Positions 25,971 to 33,696 of a DNA stretch of 64,000 nt are shown here, piece after piece; position 1 is the stretch's first letter; each line of letters opens with the position of its first letter. The position numbers and the translations under genes were made by a program. The notes under the pieces are model-generated. The model saw only the letters and a list, made by a program, of their open reading frames with translations. It was not told where the DNA came from and made no database searches. The DNA comes from Bacteroidaceae bacterium (GTDB taxonomy: Bacteria > Bacteroidota > Bacteroidia > Bacteroidales > Bacteroidaceae). The stretch spans positions 47,427 through 111,426 of the forward strand of contig JAFZVW010000013.1 of the NCBI GenBank assembly GCA_017617635.1. Reading direction: 5' to 3'.

Positions 25971-26009
25971 AACACTTAACTGTTTTGAAAGTTTTACTTA
26001 AGTGTTTTT
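25971..26009 (+). terminator. probable terminator hairpin
   Basis: AACACTTAA and TTAAGTGTT pair across an 18-base loop, followed by TTTTT on the plus strand. No plus-strand gene ends just before it, so it may belong to a lost gene or to the repeat region at 25687-25935. Confidence 0.4.
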
Positions 26010-26100
26010 CAGAAGTATAATAAAATATTTGGCCATGTCGGAAGAATTGAGTAATTTTGCAGCGTGATTTGAGTAAAATCTCAAAGAGAATTGAGCAAGT

Positions 26101-26158
26101 CGAATTCCGTCACGACTCGGCCAAACAAACGAGTTTGATGGCTCTCGCTGCTCCGTCA
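26101..26158. repeat. palindromic element, intergenic copy (E3)
   Basis: Contains ACGACTCGGCC, a hairpin GCCAAAC/GTTTGATGGC, and CTCGCTGCTCCGTC. The ends match the in-frame insertion at 27202-27273 (GCGACTCGGCC ... CACTCGCTGCTCCGTC) while the hairpin arms differ but still pair. Direct copies of TTTGAGTAAAA lie at 26068-26078 and 26159-26169. Confidence 0.65.
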
Positions 26159-26174
26159 TTTGAGTAAAAATTAC

Positions 26175-26196
26175 AAGGGCATCGGCCCTTTTTTTT
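26175..26196 (+). terminator. intrinsic terminator
   Basis: AAGGGC, loop ATCG, GCCCTT, then a run of T on the plus strand: a classic Rho-independent terminator. It lies after the E3 element and before the truncated ATPase, so it would isolate that pseudogene from upstream transcription. Confidence 0.65.
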
Positions 26197-27060
26197 GTAT
26201 CCCTGCATTATAGCCGCCCCTTCACCGGAGGGGCTCTAAAGGTGATTGATGAGGTGCAGAAGATTGAGAACTGGAGCGAGGTGGTGAAACGTGAGTGGGA
26301 CGCGGATACTCGCGGCCGCGTGAACCTGAAGGTGGTGCTGCTGGGGAGCAGCCGTCTGCTGCTGCGGAAGGGGCTGACGGAATCGCTGGCGGGACGGTAT
26401 GAGCTGATCAGGATGCCGCACTGGAGCCTGCGTGAGATGCAGGATGCGTTTGGCGTGTCGCTGGACCAGTATATCTACTTTGGCGGCTACCCCGGACCGG
26501 CACATCTGATTCAGGACGAACGTCGCTGGCGGAAGTACATCAAGGACTCGCTGGTGGCTCCGGCCATCGAGAAGGACGTGGTAATGACGTCGAACATCTA
26601 CAAGCCGGCACTGATGAAGCAGCTGTTCGAGCTGGGGTGCGGCTATTCGGCAGAGATTCTGTCGCTGACCAAGCTGATGGGGCAGCTGCAGGACGCGGGT
26701 AACGTGACCACGCTGGCGGGTTATCTGGAGATTCTGAACCAGTGCGCCCTGCTGACGGGCTTGCAGAAGTATGCCAAGGACGATGCCCGCAAGCGCGGGT
26801 CGGTGCCTAAGTATCAGGTGTATAATAATGCGCTCTTGACGGCCTACAAGGGGCGCAGTTTTGTGGCGGACCGCACTGACACGCAGGCCTGGGGGCGCTG
26901 GGTGGAGAGTGCCGTGGGGGCGCATCTGCTGAGTATGGCGGAGGAGCTGGACTATGAGGTGTATTACTGGCGGGAGCCGGTTTCGCGAGGCAGTGCTGGC
27001 GGCTCGGAGGTTGACTTTGTGTTGGTGCGCGACGGAGAGGTGACGGCAATTGAGGTCAAC

Positions 27061-27135
27061 CGACGAACGAGTGAGTGGAGAGGCCAAGCTAGCTTGGGCT
27101 ATCCCGAGCGAGGAGGAGGAAACGCGAAGCGTAAC
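27061..27135 (-). repeat. palindromic element E1, in-frame 75-nt insertion
   Basis: Interrupts the ATPase frame between the codons for IEV and SGRRG, with AAC at both edges. It is centred on the perfect palindrome CCAAGCTAGCTTGG (27084-27097). In reverse orientation it matches E2 at its outer parts (GCTT.GC.TTCCTCC and ACTCG...CGTCGG). Its length is a multiple of three, so the frame survives. Confidence 0.75.
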
Positions 27136-27201
27136 AGTGGGCGCCGGGGCATGAATGCGGGGCTGCCGGCATTTGTGGAAGCTTTCCACCCCAAGCGGTC
27201 G

Positions 27202-27273
27202 CTGGCTTTGCCTTCCTCCGACGCGACTCGGCCTTCTCCGAGCGAGCTCGGAAGGCACTCGCTGCTCCGTCGG
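27202..27273 (+). repeat. palindromic element E2, in-frame 72-nt insertion
   Basis: Interrupts the ATPase frame between KRS and FVVGTGG, with TCG at both edges. A central hairpin GCCTT..CCGAGC / GCTCGGAAGGC (27231-27256) is flanked by CCGACG and CGTCGG, which can pair outside it. It shares GCGACTCGGCC and CTCGCTGCTCCGTC with the intergenic copy at 26101-26158. Confidence 0.78.
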
Positions 27274-27404
27274 TTTGTGGTTGGTACGGGCGGTGTGAGC
27301 CTGGAGGACTTCCTGGGGAGCGAGGTGGAGACGCTGTTTACTTAATGCGATAGCGCTACATTTTTTTTGAGTTACCCACTAACTATAATATACCAACTAA
27401 TACC

Positions 27405-27443
27405 AACTAACTAACTCATTTTTGGAGGGCGGGGGTATTTTTC
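27405..27443. repeat. G-rich dispersed repeat, copy 2
   Basis: ACTAACTAACTCATTTTTGG then AGGGCGGGGGTATTTTTCT. It matches the left end of the element at 25687 and the G-rich stretch at 28773-28811. The preceding bases (CCAACTAATA, CCAACTAACT) show a 10-nt period. Confidence 0.6.
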
Positions 27444-27502
27444 TCCTATTAATAACCTGAAATTCTCTTTTTTACTTTTGAAAGTTAAAAATGTGATGTT
27501 AT

Positions 27503-27534
27503 TTTGTTTTTCTAAAGTAAAACTTGTATCTTTG
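27503..27534 (+). promoter_or_regulatory. Bacteroidota promoter for the ATPase gene
   Basis: TTTG at 27503-27506, 20 bases, then TATCTTTG at 27527-27534: the full -33/-7 consensus with correct spacing. The start codon is at 27563, so the leader is about 22 bases. Confidence 0.75.
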
Positions 27535-27562
27535 TGGCATCATTGATGCAAAGAAGAAGATT

Positions 27563-28756
27563 ATGGAAAGGTTATACAGAACATACGGTCGCTTATTGGC
27601 AGAAACGGATTTAAGTTTTACCCGATATCTCTACAAACAGATAAACTGGGACAACAGGCTGATTGTCATCAAGGGCGCCAAGGGTGTGGGTAAGACAACT
27701 ATGCTGCTGCAGCACATCTTGCGTACTTTTGTTGATAAAGAGAAGGCTCTGTATGCATCGGTTGACCATATTTGGTTTGCCAACCACAGCATCCTTGACT
27801 TGGCAGAGTATCACTATACACATGGCGGCACGCATCTGTTCCTGGATGAAGTGCATAAGTACAAAGGATGGCAGCAGGAAATCAAGAATATCTACGATGC
27901 CTACCCGCAGTTGCACGTCGTGGTGACCGGTTCATCGATGCTGAAGTTGGAGGAATCGCTGGCTGGCGACCTCTCGCGCCGCCACCGTCAATACACGCTG
28001 GAGGGTCTGTCGTTCAGGGAATACCTGCAACTGGAGCAGGTGGCAGAGTTTCCGGTTCTCTCGTTGGAAACTGTGCTGAACGACCATTTTATACAGGCAT
28101 CACAGATGACGTCGAATGTAAAAGTGCTTCAGCATTTCGAGAAATATCTTGAGACGGGCTACTATCCCTTCTATCGGGAAGAGGGCGACGGTTTCTTCGA
28201 TCGCCTGCAACAAGTGATTGAGACCATCGTCACCAGCGAGATTCCTTCAGTCAGCAATATCGAATACGACTCTGTATATAAGGCAAAACAACTGTTGGCA
28301 GTGTTGGCTGAGAGTTCGCCTTACACTCTGAATATCTCAGGTCTGTGCACCACCTTGCAAGCCTCGCGCAATAATGTGCTGAAGCTGATTGACTTGTTGG
28401 ACAAGGCTGCGCTGGTGCGCCGTCTGTATGGTGCTGATAGTGGGATGAATATGCTGACGAAGCCGGAAAAGGTTCTATTCTACAATACCAACCTGATGTA
28501 TTGCCTGACGCCAAATGTGGAAGACGGAACAATGCGTGAGACATACGTCGCTTCACAATTGGGCGTCGGTCATAAAATCTCTATGCCTAATCAAGGGGAC
28601 CTGGTGGTTGACGGCAAATGGCTCTTCGAGGTGGGAGGTAAAAACAAAGGGTTTAAGCAAATAAAAGGTATTGAAGACAGCTATGTTGTCAGTGACGGCA
28701 TAGACATCGGTCAAGGAAAGAAAATTCCTCTTTGGTTGTTTGGTATGCTGTATTGA
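27563..28756 (+). CDS. AAA ATPase with DUF4143-type C-terminal domain
   Basis: A 397-residue ATPase of the group typically written as 'ATP-binding protein, DUF4143'. Walker A is KGAKGVGKTTMLLQ (~residue 36), Walker B is HLFLDEVHKYKGW, sensor 1 is VVTGSSMLKL, with GDLSRRHRQYTLEGLSFREYL following. A winged-helix middle is followed by a C-terminal nuclease-like fold (GDLVVDGKWLFEVGGKNK) where the usual EVD/K catalytic pattern is only partly kept. It starts at 27563 after a consensus promoter. Function is unknown; such genes cluster in accessory regions and may be defence or toxin-like. It is intact, unlike its upstream relative. Confidence 0.85.
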   Translation: MERLYRTYGRLLAETDLSFTRYLYKQINWDNRLIVIKGAKGVGKTTMLLQHILRTFVDKEKALYASVDHIWFANHSILDLAEYHYTHGGTHLFLDEVHKYKGWQQEIKNIYDAYPQLHVVVTGSSMLKLEESLAGDLSRRHRQYTLEGLSFREYLQLEQVAEFPVLSLETVLNDHFIQASQMTSNVKVLQHFEKYLETGYYPFYREEGDGFFDRLQQVIETIVTSEIPSVSNIEYDSVYKAKQLLAVLAESSPYTLNISGLCTTLQASRNNVLKLIDLLDKAALVRRLYGADSGMNMLTKPEKVLFYNTNLMYCLTPNVEDGTMRETYVASQLGVGHKISMPNQGDLVVDGKWLFEVGGKNKGFKQIKGIEDSYVVSDGIDIGQGKKIPLWLFGMLY

Positions 28757-28772
28757 AAGGTATGGAAGTTTG

Positions 28773-28811
28773 ATTTTTTTTGGGGGGCGGGGGTATTTTC
28801 TGTCTCATGAT
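28773..28811. repeat. G-rich dispersed repeat, copy 3
   Basis: TTTTTTTTGGGGGGCGGGGG followed by TATTTTCTGTCTCATGAT, matching the interior of the 25687 element (G-rich stretch, then TTTTTCTGTTTCGTGAT). It lies 17 bases downstream of the ATPase stop. Confidence 0.6.
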
Positions 28812-28827
28812 TAGTGCGTAAAAAATT

Positions 28828-28907
28828 ACGCTCCCACGAGAGAAATTTTACTGGCCCACGGGGGAGCTGGTAAAATCGCCCGAAATGGAGACACTAGAGG
28901 ACAAATT
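28828..28907. repeat. 80-nt dispersed repeat, copy B
   Basis: Starts ACGCTCCCACGAG and contains GGCCCACGGGGGAGC, AAATCGCC and GGAGACA; aligns with 25856-25935. Here TTTAC and GTAAAA extend the pairing of GCTCCC with GGGGAGC, so the hairpin is kept although the sequence differs. Confidence 0.7.
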
Positions 28908-28932
28908 AAAAGATTTAAAGATTATATAAAAG

Positions 28933-28972
28933 GCTAAAAAAATCCCCCTGAACCGGAATGGCTTAGGGGGAT
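28933..28972 (-). terminator. intrinsic terminator of the serC-serA-DUF1015 unit
   Basis: On the minus strand ATCCCCCT pairs with AGGGGGAT across 15 bases and is followed by a run of T (28934-28941). It lies 29 bases after the DUF1015 stop. Confidence 0.8.
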
Positions 28973-29000
28973 AAATGTGTCTGTTGCATTTTTTCTTTGC

Positions 29001-30266
29001 TTAGAACTTGTGGATTACGAGTCCTGAGCGCAGTTTTGGTTCGAACCATGTGGCCTTTGGGGGCATGATTTTGCCTGCATCGGCAATATCCATGATTTGT
29101 TTCATGCTGACTGGATAGAGTGCCAGGGCAGCACGCATCTCGCCACTGTCCACACGGCGCTTGAGTTCGCCAAGGCCACGCAGGCCTCCGACGAAGTCGA
29201 TGCGCTGGCTGCTGCGAAGGTCTCCCAGTTGCAGGATGTCCTCGAGAATCAGACGGCTGCTGATGTCTACGTCCAATACGCCAATCGGGTCATTGGGGTC
29301 GTAGGTGCCCGGCTTTGCCTTGAGCGAATACCACTCACCGTCCAGGTATAGGCTGAACTCGTGTGGCTCTGCAGGGCGGTATTCGTCAGCGCCCTTGTTC
29401 TCGACAGTGAAGTTTACGCTGATTTTCTCCAGGAACTGTTGGGATGTGTTGCCGTTCAGGTCCTTGAAGACGCGGTTGTAGTCGAGGACTGTGAGCTGGC
29501 TTGCCTGGAATGCGACTGCCATGAAGAAGTTGTATTCCTCGTTACCTGTATGATTGGGATTCTGTGCAGCGCGTTCTGCGCCTACCAGTGCTGCGGCGGC
29601 ACTGCGGTGATGTCCGTCTGCAATGTACAGGGCAGGCATCTTGGCAAACTGGTCGGTAATGGTCTGGATGTCTTTGTCATCGGAAACAACCCACAACTGA
29701 TGACGGAAGCCGTCGATGGGAGCAACGAAATCGTACTCGGGCTCGGTCTTGGCATAGCGCATAATGAGCGAGTCAAGTACTGCGTTGTCGGGGTAGGCGA
29801 AGAAGACGGGCTCGATGTTTGCACTGTTGATGCGCACGTGTTTCATGCGGTCCTCTTCCTTGTCGCGACGGGTCAGCTCGTGTTTCTTGATTACGCCATT
29901 CTTGTAGTCATCCTGGTGTGCACCGATTACCAGTCCATACTGGGTTTTCTCGCGATTGCCGTTTGCAGGCAGGCACGAAGTCTGTGCATAGATGTAGTAT
30001 TGTTCCTTCTGGTCCTGGACAAGCCATCCTTTTTCCTGAAACAGCTGGAACTGGCGTACTGCCTCCTGATAGACCTTGGGGTCATATTCGCTTGTTCCGG
30101 GCTCGAAATTGATCTCGGGCTTGATGATGTGGTAGAGGCTCATCTGGTTGTCACCGGCTTCTGCGCGAGCTTCCTCGCTGTCCAGAACGTCGTACGGACG
30201 GCTCTCGACCTGCTCTACAAGGTTCTTGGGTGGGCGTAAGCCCTTGAAGGGTTTGATCTTTGCCAT
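29001..30266 (-). CDS. DUF1015 family protein
   Basis: A 421-residue cytoplasmic protein of the DUF1015 family. Features: KPFKGLRPP at the start, SRPYDVLDSEEARAEA, HELTRRDKEEDRMKHVRINSANIEPVFF and the highly conserved YIADGHHRSAAA. In Bacteroidota it regularly lies in the serC-serA operon; a link to serine or phosphoserine metabolism is inferred from that context, and the reaction is not known to me. Here a four-helix-bundle gene separates it from serA. A terminator follows. Confidence 0.88.
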   Translation of the reverse strand: MAKIKPFKGLRPPKNLVEQVESRPYDVLDSEEARAEAGDNQMSLYHIIKPEINFEPGTSEYDPKVYQEAVRQFQLFQEKGWLVQDQKEQYYIYAQTSCLPANGNREKTQYGLVIGAHQDDYKNGVIKKHELTRRDKEEDRMKHVRINSANIEPVFFAYPDNAVLDSLIMRYAKTEPEYDFVAPIDGFRHQLWVVSDDKDIQTITDQFAKMPALYIADGHHRSAAAALVGAERAAQNPNHTGNEEYNFFMAVAFQASQLTVLDYNRVFKDLNGNTSQQFLEKISVNFTVENKGADEYRPAEPHEFSLYLDGEWYSLKAKPGTYDPNDPIGVLDVDISSRLILEDILQLGDLRSSQRIDFVGGLRGLGELKRRVDSGEMRAALALYPVSMKQIMDIADAGKIMPPKATWFEPKLRSGLVIHKF

Positions 30267-30275
30267 CTTTTTGAT

Positions 30276-30309
30276 TTTAGGATTTAAGGATTTTATATTT
30301 AAGGATTGG
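30276..30309. repeat. A/T repeat GGATTTAAGGATTTT between genes
   Basis: Two or three copies of the ATTTAAGGAT motif (minus strand AAATCCTTA). Related blocks lie at 30714-30748 and 31673-31722, so both gaps around the four-helix-bundle gene and the serC-serA gap carry it. Confidence 0.5.
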
Positions 30310-30331
30310 ATACCATGCTAACTGATAAAGT

Positions 30332-30709
30332 CTATATAATATCCTTATTACTTGAATTTAATGAGTTCTGAACTGTAAGTATAGAACTGATGATTATTTT
30401 AAGGAGTTCCTGACTTTCATCGTATAATGCGCTTACCCGATTGCGTGGTAATATCTCACATTCCATAATGAGGTCAAGCCATAACCCTGTCTCATCTATC
30501 TCTTCTTCTACCATTTTCAACTTATTGAGGAAATCCTTTTTAGATTTTCCTAGACAAGCTGCCCTGTAGTTGGCAATAGGAGATGTTCCGGAGCGCACGA
30601 CTTGCTTGGCTATAGCTGTTGAAGAAATCGAATGTGGCATAGAATCAACCATTTTTATGATTCTGGTGGCAAACGTTCTTAATCTATTCTTCAGTTCCTG
30701 CTCCGTCAT
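30332..30709 (-). CDS. four-helix-bundle protein (23S rRNA intervening-sequence type)
   Basis: A 125-residue helical protein of the family first seen in 23S rRNA intervening sequences and common as stand-alone genes in Bacteroidota. Typical features are the N-terminal RTFATRIIKMVDSMPHS, SSTAIAKQVVRSGTSPIANYRAA and the C-terminal LKMVEEEIDETGLWLDLI. It interrupts the usual serA-DUF1015 adjacency, and AAATCC(T)TAAA-type repeats flank it on both sides, which suggests a recently inserted cassette. Function is unknown; RNA or protein binding has been proposed for the fold. Confidence 0.82.
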   Translation of the reverse strand: MTEQELKNRLRTFATRIIKMVDSMPHSISSTAIAKQVVRSGTSPIANYRAACLGKSKKDFLNKLKMVEEEIDETGLWLDLIMECEILPRNRVSALYDESQELLKIIISSILTVQNSLNSSNKDII

Positions 30710-30713
30710 TGGC

Positions 30714-30748
30714 TTTAAATCCTTAAATATAAAATCTTTAAATCATTA
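30714..30748. repeat. A/T repeat TTTAAATCCTTAAAT, second block
   Basis: TTTAAATCCTTAAATATAAAA and TTTAAATCATTAAAT in tandem, between serA and the four-helix-bundle gene. Same motif family as 30276-30309 and 31673-31722. Confidence 0.5.
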
Positions 30749-30754
30749 AATAAT

Positions 30755-31672
30755 TCAGTTTAGTTTGAATTTGGTGACACCGTCGCGGAGGAAAGCGACA
30801 ATCTGGTTTGCTGCGGCTATGCCGGCGTTGACGTTGGCCTCGGCTGTCTGTGCACCCATCTTCTTGGGAGTGGCAAAGTAGCGGCCTTCGCACTTGGCGG
30901 CAAAATCTGCATCCATGTCGGGCTTGATGTCGGCAACGTACTTGAGGTCTGTGCGCTCCTGCATGAGGGCGAGCAGCGACTCTTCGTCAATGACTTCCTT
31001 GCGTGCGGTGTTTACCAGGATACCGCCCTTCTTCATCTTACCGACCAGGGTGGCATTGATGCTCTTCTTCGTCTCGGGAGTTGCCGGGATGTGCAGGGAA
31101 ACAACGTCACACTGTTCGAACAGCTCGTCCTGATTCTTGGCTGCTGTGACACCGGCAGCCTCGATAGCCTCTGCTGGGCAAAATGCATCGTATGCCATGA
31201 TGTCCATACCGAAGCCCTTGGCGATGCGGGCAACGTTGCGTCCGACATTACCGAATGCCAGAATACCCAGCTTCTTGCCTTTCAGCTCTGTGCCGCTGGT
31301 GCCGTTGTAGAAGTTGCGCACAGCCATGACGAGCATACCGAATACCAGCTCGGCTACGCTGTTTGCATTCTGTCCGGGGGTGTTCATTGCAATGACACCT
31401 GCCTTGGTGCATGCGTCCAGGTCCAGGTTGTCGTAGCCGGCGCCTGCACGTACGACGATTTTCAGCTGCTTGGCTGCGGCAATCACGTCGGCATCGACCT
31501 TGTCGCTGCGGACAATCAGTGCGTCTGCATCGGCAACAGCTTCCAGCAACTGGGACTTCTCGGTATATTTCTCCAACAGGACCAGTTCGTAACCGGCTGC
31601 GTCTGTAACTTCCTTGATGCCGTCTACAGCAACTTTGCTGAAGGGCTTTTCTGTAGCAATAAGAACTTTCAT
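30755..31672 (-). CDS. serA: D-3-phosphoglycerate dehydrogenase, lysine-type
   Basis: SerA oxidises 3-phosphoglycerate to 3-phosphohydroxypyruvate, the first step of serine synthesis. The 305-residue protein has the short form without the ACT domain. The NAD-binding motif is GKKLGILAFGNVGRNVA, and the catalytic Arg is in VNTARKEVID. The usual catalytic His is replaced: the sequence reads ATPKKMGAQT (Lys ~270), and the partner Glu region reads ADIKPD. This is the lysine-type active site described for Bacteroidales and Entamoeba PGDH (type IIIK), not a sign of inactivation. It lies 51 bases after serC with repeat DNA between. Confidence 0.92.
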   Translation of the reverse strand: MKVLIATEKPFSKVAVDGIKEVTDAAGYELVLLEKYTEKSQLLEAVADADALIVRSDKVDADVIAAAKQLKIVVRAGAGYDNLDLDACTKAGVIAMNTPGQNANSVAELVFGMLVMAVRNFYNGTSGTELKGKKLGILAFGNVGRNVARIAKGFGMDIMAYDAFCPAEAIEAAGVTAAKNQDELFEQCDVVSLHIPATPETKKSINATLVGKMKKGGILVNTARKEVIDEESLLALMQERTDLKYVADIKPDMDADFAAKCEGRYFATPKKMGAQTAEANVNAGIAAANQIVAFLRDGVTKFKLN

Positions 31673-31722
31673 CTTTAAATCCTCAAATCCTTAAATCTTA
31701 AAATCCTTAAATCCTTAAATCC
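31673..31722. repeat. AAATCCTTA tandem repeat between serC and serA
   Basis: Five or six imperfect copies of AAATCCTTA (period about 9) fill the gap between the two serine genes. Because it is within the operon it is transcribed. Confidence 0.6.
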
Positions 31723-31723
31723 A

Positions 31724-32794
31724 TTAGTGTTGTGCTTCGAAATCCTGCATGCACTGTATCAGGGCGTTGACATCCTCGATTGTCACTGCGTTGTATGTAG
31801 ATGCGCGGAAACCGCCTACGCTGCGGTGTCCCTTGATGCCAACCATACCGCGTTCTGTAGCGAATGCCATGAAGTCGGCTTCCAGGTCCTTGTACTCGTC
31901 ATTCATTACGAAGCAGATGTTCATGCGGCTGCGGTCCTCGGGGTTGGCAACTGTAGCACGGAACAGCTTGTTGCGGTCGATTTCGCCATAAAGGGCGTTG
32001 GCCTTCTCGATAGCACGACGCTCCATCTCGGCAACACCACCGTTAGCCTTGATCCACTTCAGTGTCTGCAATGCGCAGTAGATGGGCACTGTAGGAGGAG
32101 TGTTGAACATGCTGCCACCCTTGATGTGTGTGCGGTAATCCAGCATTGTGGGGATGGTGCGGCTGACCTTGCCAAGCAGTTCGTCCTTGACGATGACGAA
32201 AGTAACACCGGCCATAGCCAGGTTCTTCTGTGCACCGCCATAAATCATGCCGTACTTGCTTACGTCAATAGGACGTGAGAAGATGTCCGAACTCATATCT
32301 GCAATCAGTGGTACGGGACTGTCGAAGTCCTTCAGTATCTCAGTACCGTAGATGGTGTTGTTCGTGGTGATGTGGAAGTAGTCAGCATCTGCTGGAATCT
32401 CCCAGCCACGTGGAATGTAGTTGTAGGTCTTGTCTGCACTGCTGGCAACCTCGACGGTCTCGCCAAACAGCTTTGCCTCGGCCATTGCCTTCTTGGCCCA
32501 GACACCGGTGTTGAGGTAGGCAGCCTTCTTCTCCAGGAAGTTGTATGGAACCATGCAGAACTCCAGGCTTGCACCACCGCCCAGGAACAGGACGCTGTAG
32601 CCTTCGGGAATATTGAGCAGTTCCTTGAACAGGGCTACTGCCTCGTCTACCACGGGCTGGAAATTCTTGGCGCGGTGGCTCATCTCCATCAGAGAGAGAC
32701 CTGAGCCCTCAAATTCTATACATGCATCAGCAACAGCCTTCATTACTTCTTTTGGCAGTTTGGATGGACCGGCATTAAAATTGTACTTTTTCAT
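31724..32794 (-). CDS. serC: phosphoserine aminotransferase
   Basis: PLP enzyme converting 3-phosphohydroxypyruvate to phosphoserine. The 356-residue protein begins [17 protein letters not shown], has the PLP-binding Lys in [12 protein letters not shown] and the phosphate-contacting [12 protein letters not shown], and ends with [16 protein letters not shown]. Length is normal. It is the first gene of the serC-serA-(four-helix)-DUF1015 unit. Confidence 0.96.
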   Translation of the reverse strand: MKKYNFNAGPSKLPKEVMKAVADACIEFEGSGLSLMEMSHRAKNFQPVVDEAVALFKELLNIPEGYSVLFLGGGASLEFCMVPYNFLEKKAAYLNTGVWAKKAMAEAKLFGETVEVASSADKTYNYIPRGWEIPADADYFHITTNNTIYGTEILKDFDSPVPLIADMSSDIFSRPIDVSKYGMIYGGAQKNLAMAGVTFVIVKDELLGKVSRTIPTMLDYRTHIKGGSMFNTPPTVPIYCALQTLKWIKANGGVAEMERRAIEKANALYGEIDRNKLFRATVANPEDRSRMNICFVMNDEYKDLEADFMAFATERGMVGIKGHRSVGGFRASTYNAVTIEDVNALIQCMQDFEAQH

Positions 32795-32895
32795 AATAGA
32801 TGTATTATAGTTTATGTGTTTATATTGCAGGACAAAAATACGTAAAAACTTTTGATTAATAAACTATTTTAGCAATAAAAGCGCAGCGATACTGC

Positions 32896-32932
32896 AAAAA
32901 AAAGACAGCTATCCGTTTCCGAATAACTGTCT
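32896..32932 (-). terminator. intrinsic terminator after tRNA-Pro
   Basis: Minus strand AGACAGTTAT / ATAGCTGTCT hairpin (one G-T pair) followed by seven or eight T. It lies 5 bases after the tRNA 3' CCA. Confidence 0.85.
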
Positions 32933-32936
32933 CTGT

Positions 32937-33012
32937 TGGTCGGGATGACACGACTCGAACGTGCGACCCCTTGGTCCCAAACCAAGTATACTACCAACTG
33001 TACTACATCCCG
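32937..33012 (-). tRNA. tRNA-Pro (anticodon UGG), CCA encoded
   Basis: The minus strand gives a complete cloverleaf: acceptor CGGGATG/CATCCCG, D arm with AGTTGGT, anticodon stem CTTGG/CCAAG around loop TTTGGGA (anticodon TGG), and T arm with GTTCGAGTC. The discriminator A and CCA are encoded. A promoter element and a strong terminator flank it, so it is its own transcription unit. Confidence 0.97.
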
Positions 33013-33050
33013 ATTGCCTGGTTCCGGGCACTTGTCCTGGAAAAGCGGTG

Positions 33051-33058
33051 CAAAGATA
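33051..33058 (-). promoter_or_regulatory. -7 element TATCTTTG for tRNA-Pro
   Basis: The minus strand reads TATCTTTG, a perfect TAnnTTTG match, 39 bases before the tRNA 5' end. Confidence 0.65.
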
Positions 33059-33113
33059 TGGTATTTTGGGCAAACGTCCAAATGTTAGGCGAAAAAAATA
33101 TGATATTCAGTCC

Positions 33114-33686
33114 CTAAAGCAGCAAAAATCCTGCGGCTCCACACATAAGAATCAGCAGAATGGGATTCATTTTGTAGGTCTGCTGACCTATGTATGTAAA
33201 GGCAAACAGTGCTATGCTTATCCAGAACTGCCAGGCATTTGTGTCGGGGCTGCTGAAGTTGTCCGCCGTGCACAGCAGCAGTGCCGCTGCCGCGAGAAGA
33301 CCAACAACTGCAGGCCTGAGGCCGGTAAACACGTCCTCGACGACGGGGTGGTTCCTGAACTTCATCAGGAAGCGGCTGATTATGATCATCAATATGAGGC
33401 TGGGCAGTATGACCGAGAAGGTTGCCATGAGTGAGCCCAGAATACCTGCCCAGACTGGGTATCCGGCATTCACGACGGCAGTATAGCCAACGTAGGTGGC
33501 TGAATTGATGCCAATGGGGCCGGGTGTCATCTGGCTGATGGCCACGATGTCAGTAAACTGACCTGCTGTCAGCCAATGGTGGTTGCTGACCACGTCGCTC
33601 TGAATCATGGACAGCATGGCATATCCGCCTCCGAAACCGAAAAGGCCAATCTGGAAGAATGTTATGAACAGCTGAAGGAATATCAC
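33114..33686 (-). CDS. chromate transporter half, second subunit
   Basis: A 190-residue membrane protein of the CHR family in its short (half-length) form. It starts LQLFITFFQIGLFGFGGGYAMLSMIQ, the family signature, followed by MTPGPIGINSATYVGY and about six hydrophobic helices. Half-size CHR proteins work as pairs, and the partner is encoded 10 bases upstream. Chromate efflux or another anion substrate is possible; specificity cannot be read here. Confidence 0.88.
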   Translation of the reverse strand: MIFLQLFITFFQIGLFGFGGGYAMLSMIQSDVVSNHHWLTAGQFTDIVAISQMTPGPIGINSATYVGYTAVVNAGYPVWAGILGSLMATFSVILPSLILMIIISRFLMKFRNHPVVEDVFTGLRPAVVGLLAAAALLLCTADNFSSPDTNAWQFWISIALFAFTYIGQQTYKMNPILLILMCGAAGFLLL

Positions 33687-33696
33687 GGGTTAGCGG

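Larger units (their letters stand above)
26230..27345 (+). pseudogene. 5'-truncated AAA ATPase (DUF4143 type) with two in-frame palindromic insertions
   Basis: The frame opens directly at the Walker B region (VIDEVQKIENWSEVVKREW) and lacks the ~60 preceding residues with the P loop; there is no ATG or ribosome-binding site. The rest of an archaeal-type ATPase is intact: sensor-like LLGSSRLLL, PGPAHLI, the winged-helix region, and the C-terminal nuclease-like EVDFVLVRDGEVTAIEV. That last motif normally continues K-SGRRGMNAG, but 25 codons (27061-27135) intervene; a second insertion of 24 codons (27202-27273) splits KRS from FVVGTGG. Both belong to the palindromic family seen at 26101. The region is clearly GC-richer than its flanks. 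A GC palindrome (CCCCT/AGGGG, 26217-26233) marks the truncation point. Confidence 0.8.

Noticed and set aside
26236-27258. Minus-strand open frame of 340 codons in the GC-rich stretch
   Set aside because: His/Arg/Pro-rich reverse frame of the ATPase pseudogene; the plus-strand frame has family motifs.
30755-31672. serA as an inactivated pseudogene because the catalytic His is missing
   Set aside because: The Lys-type active site is a known Bacteroidales form of this enzyme; the frame and other motifs are intact.
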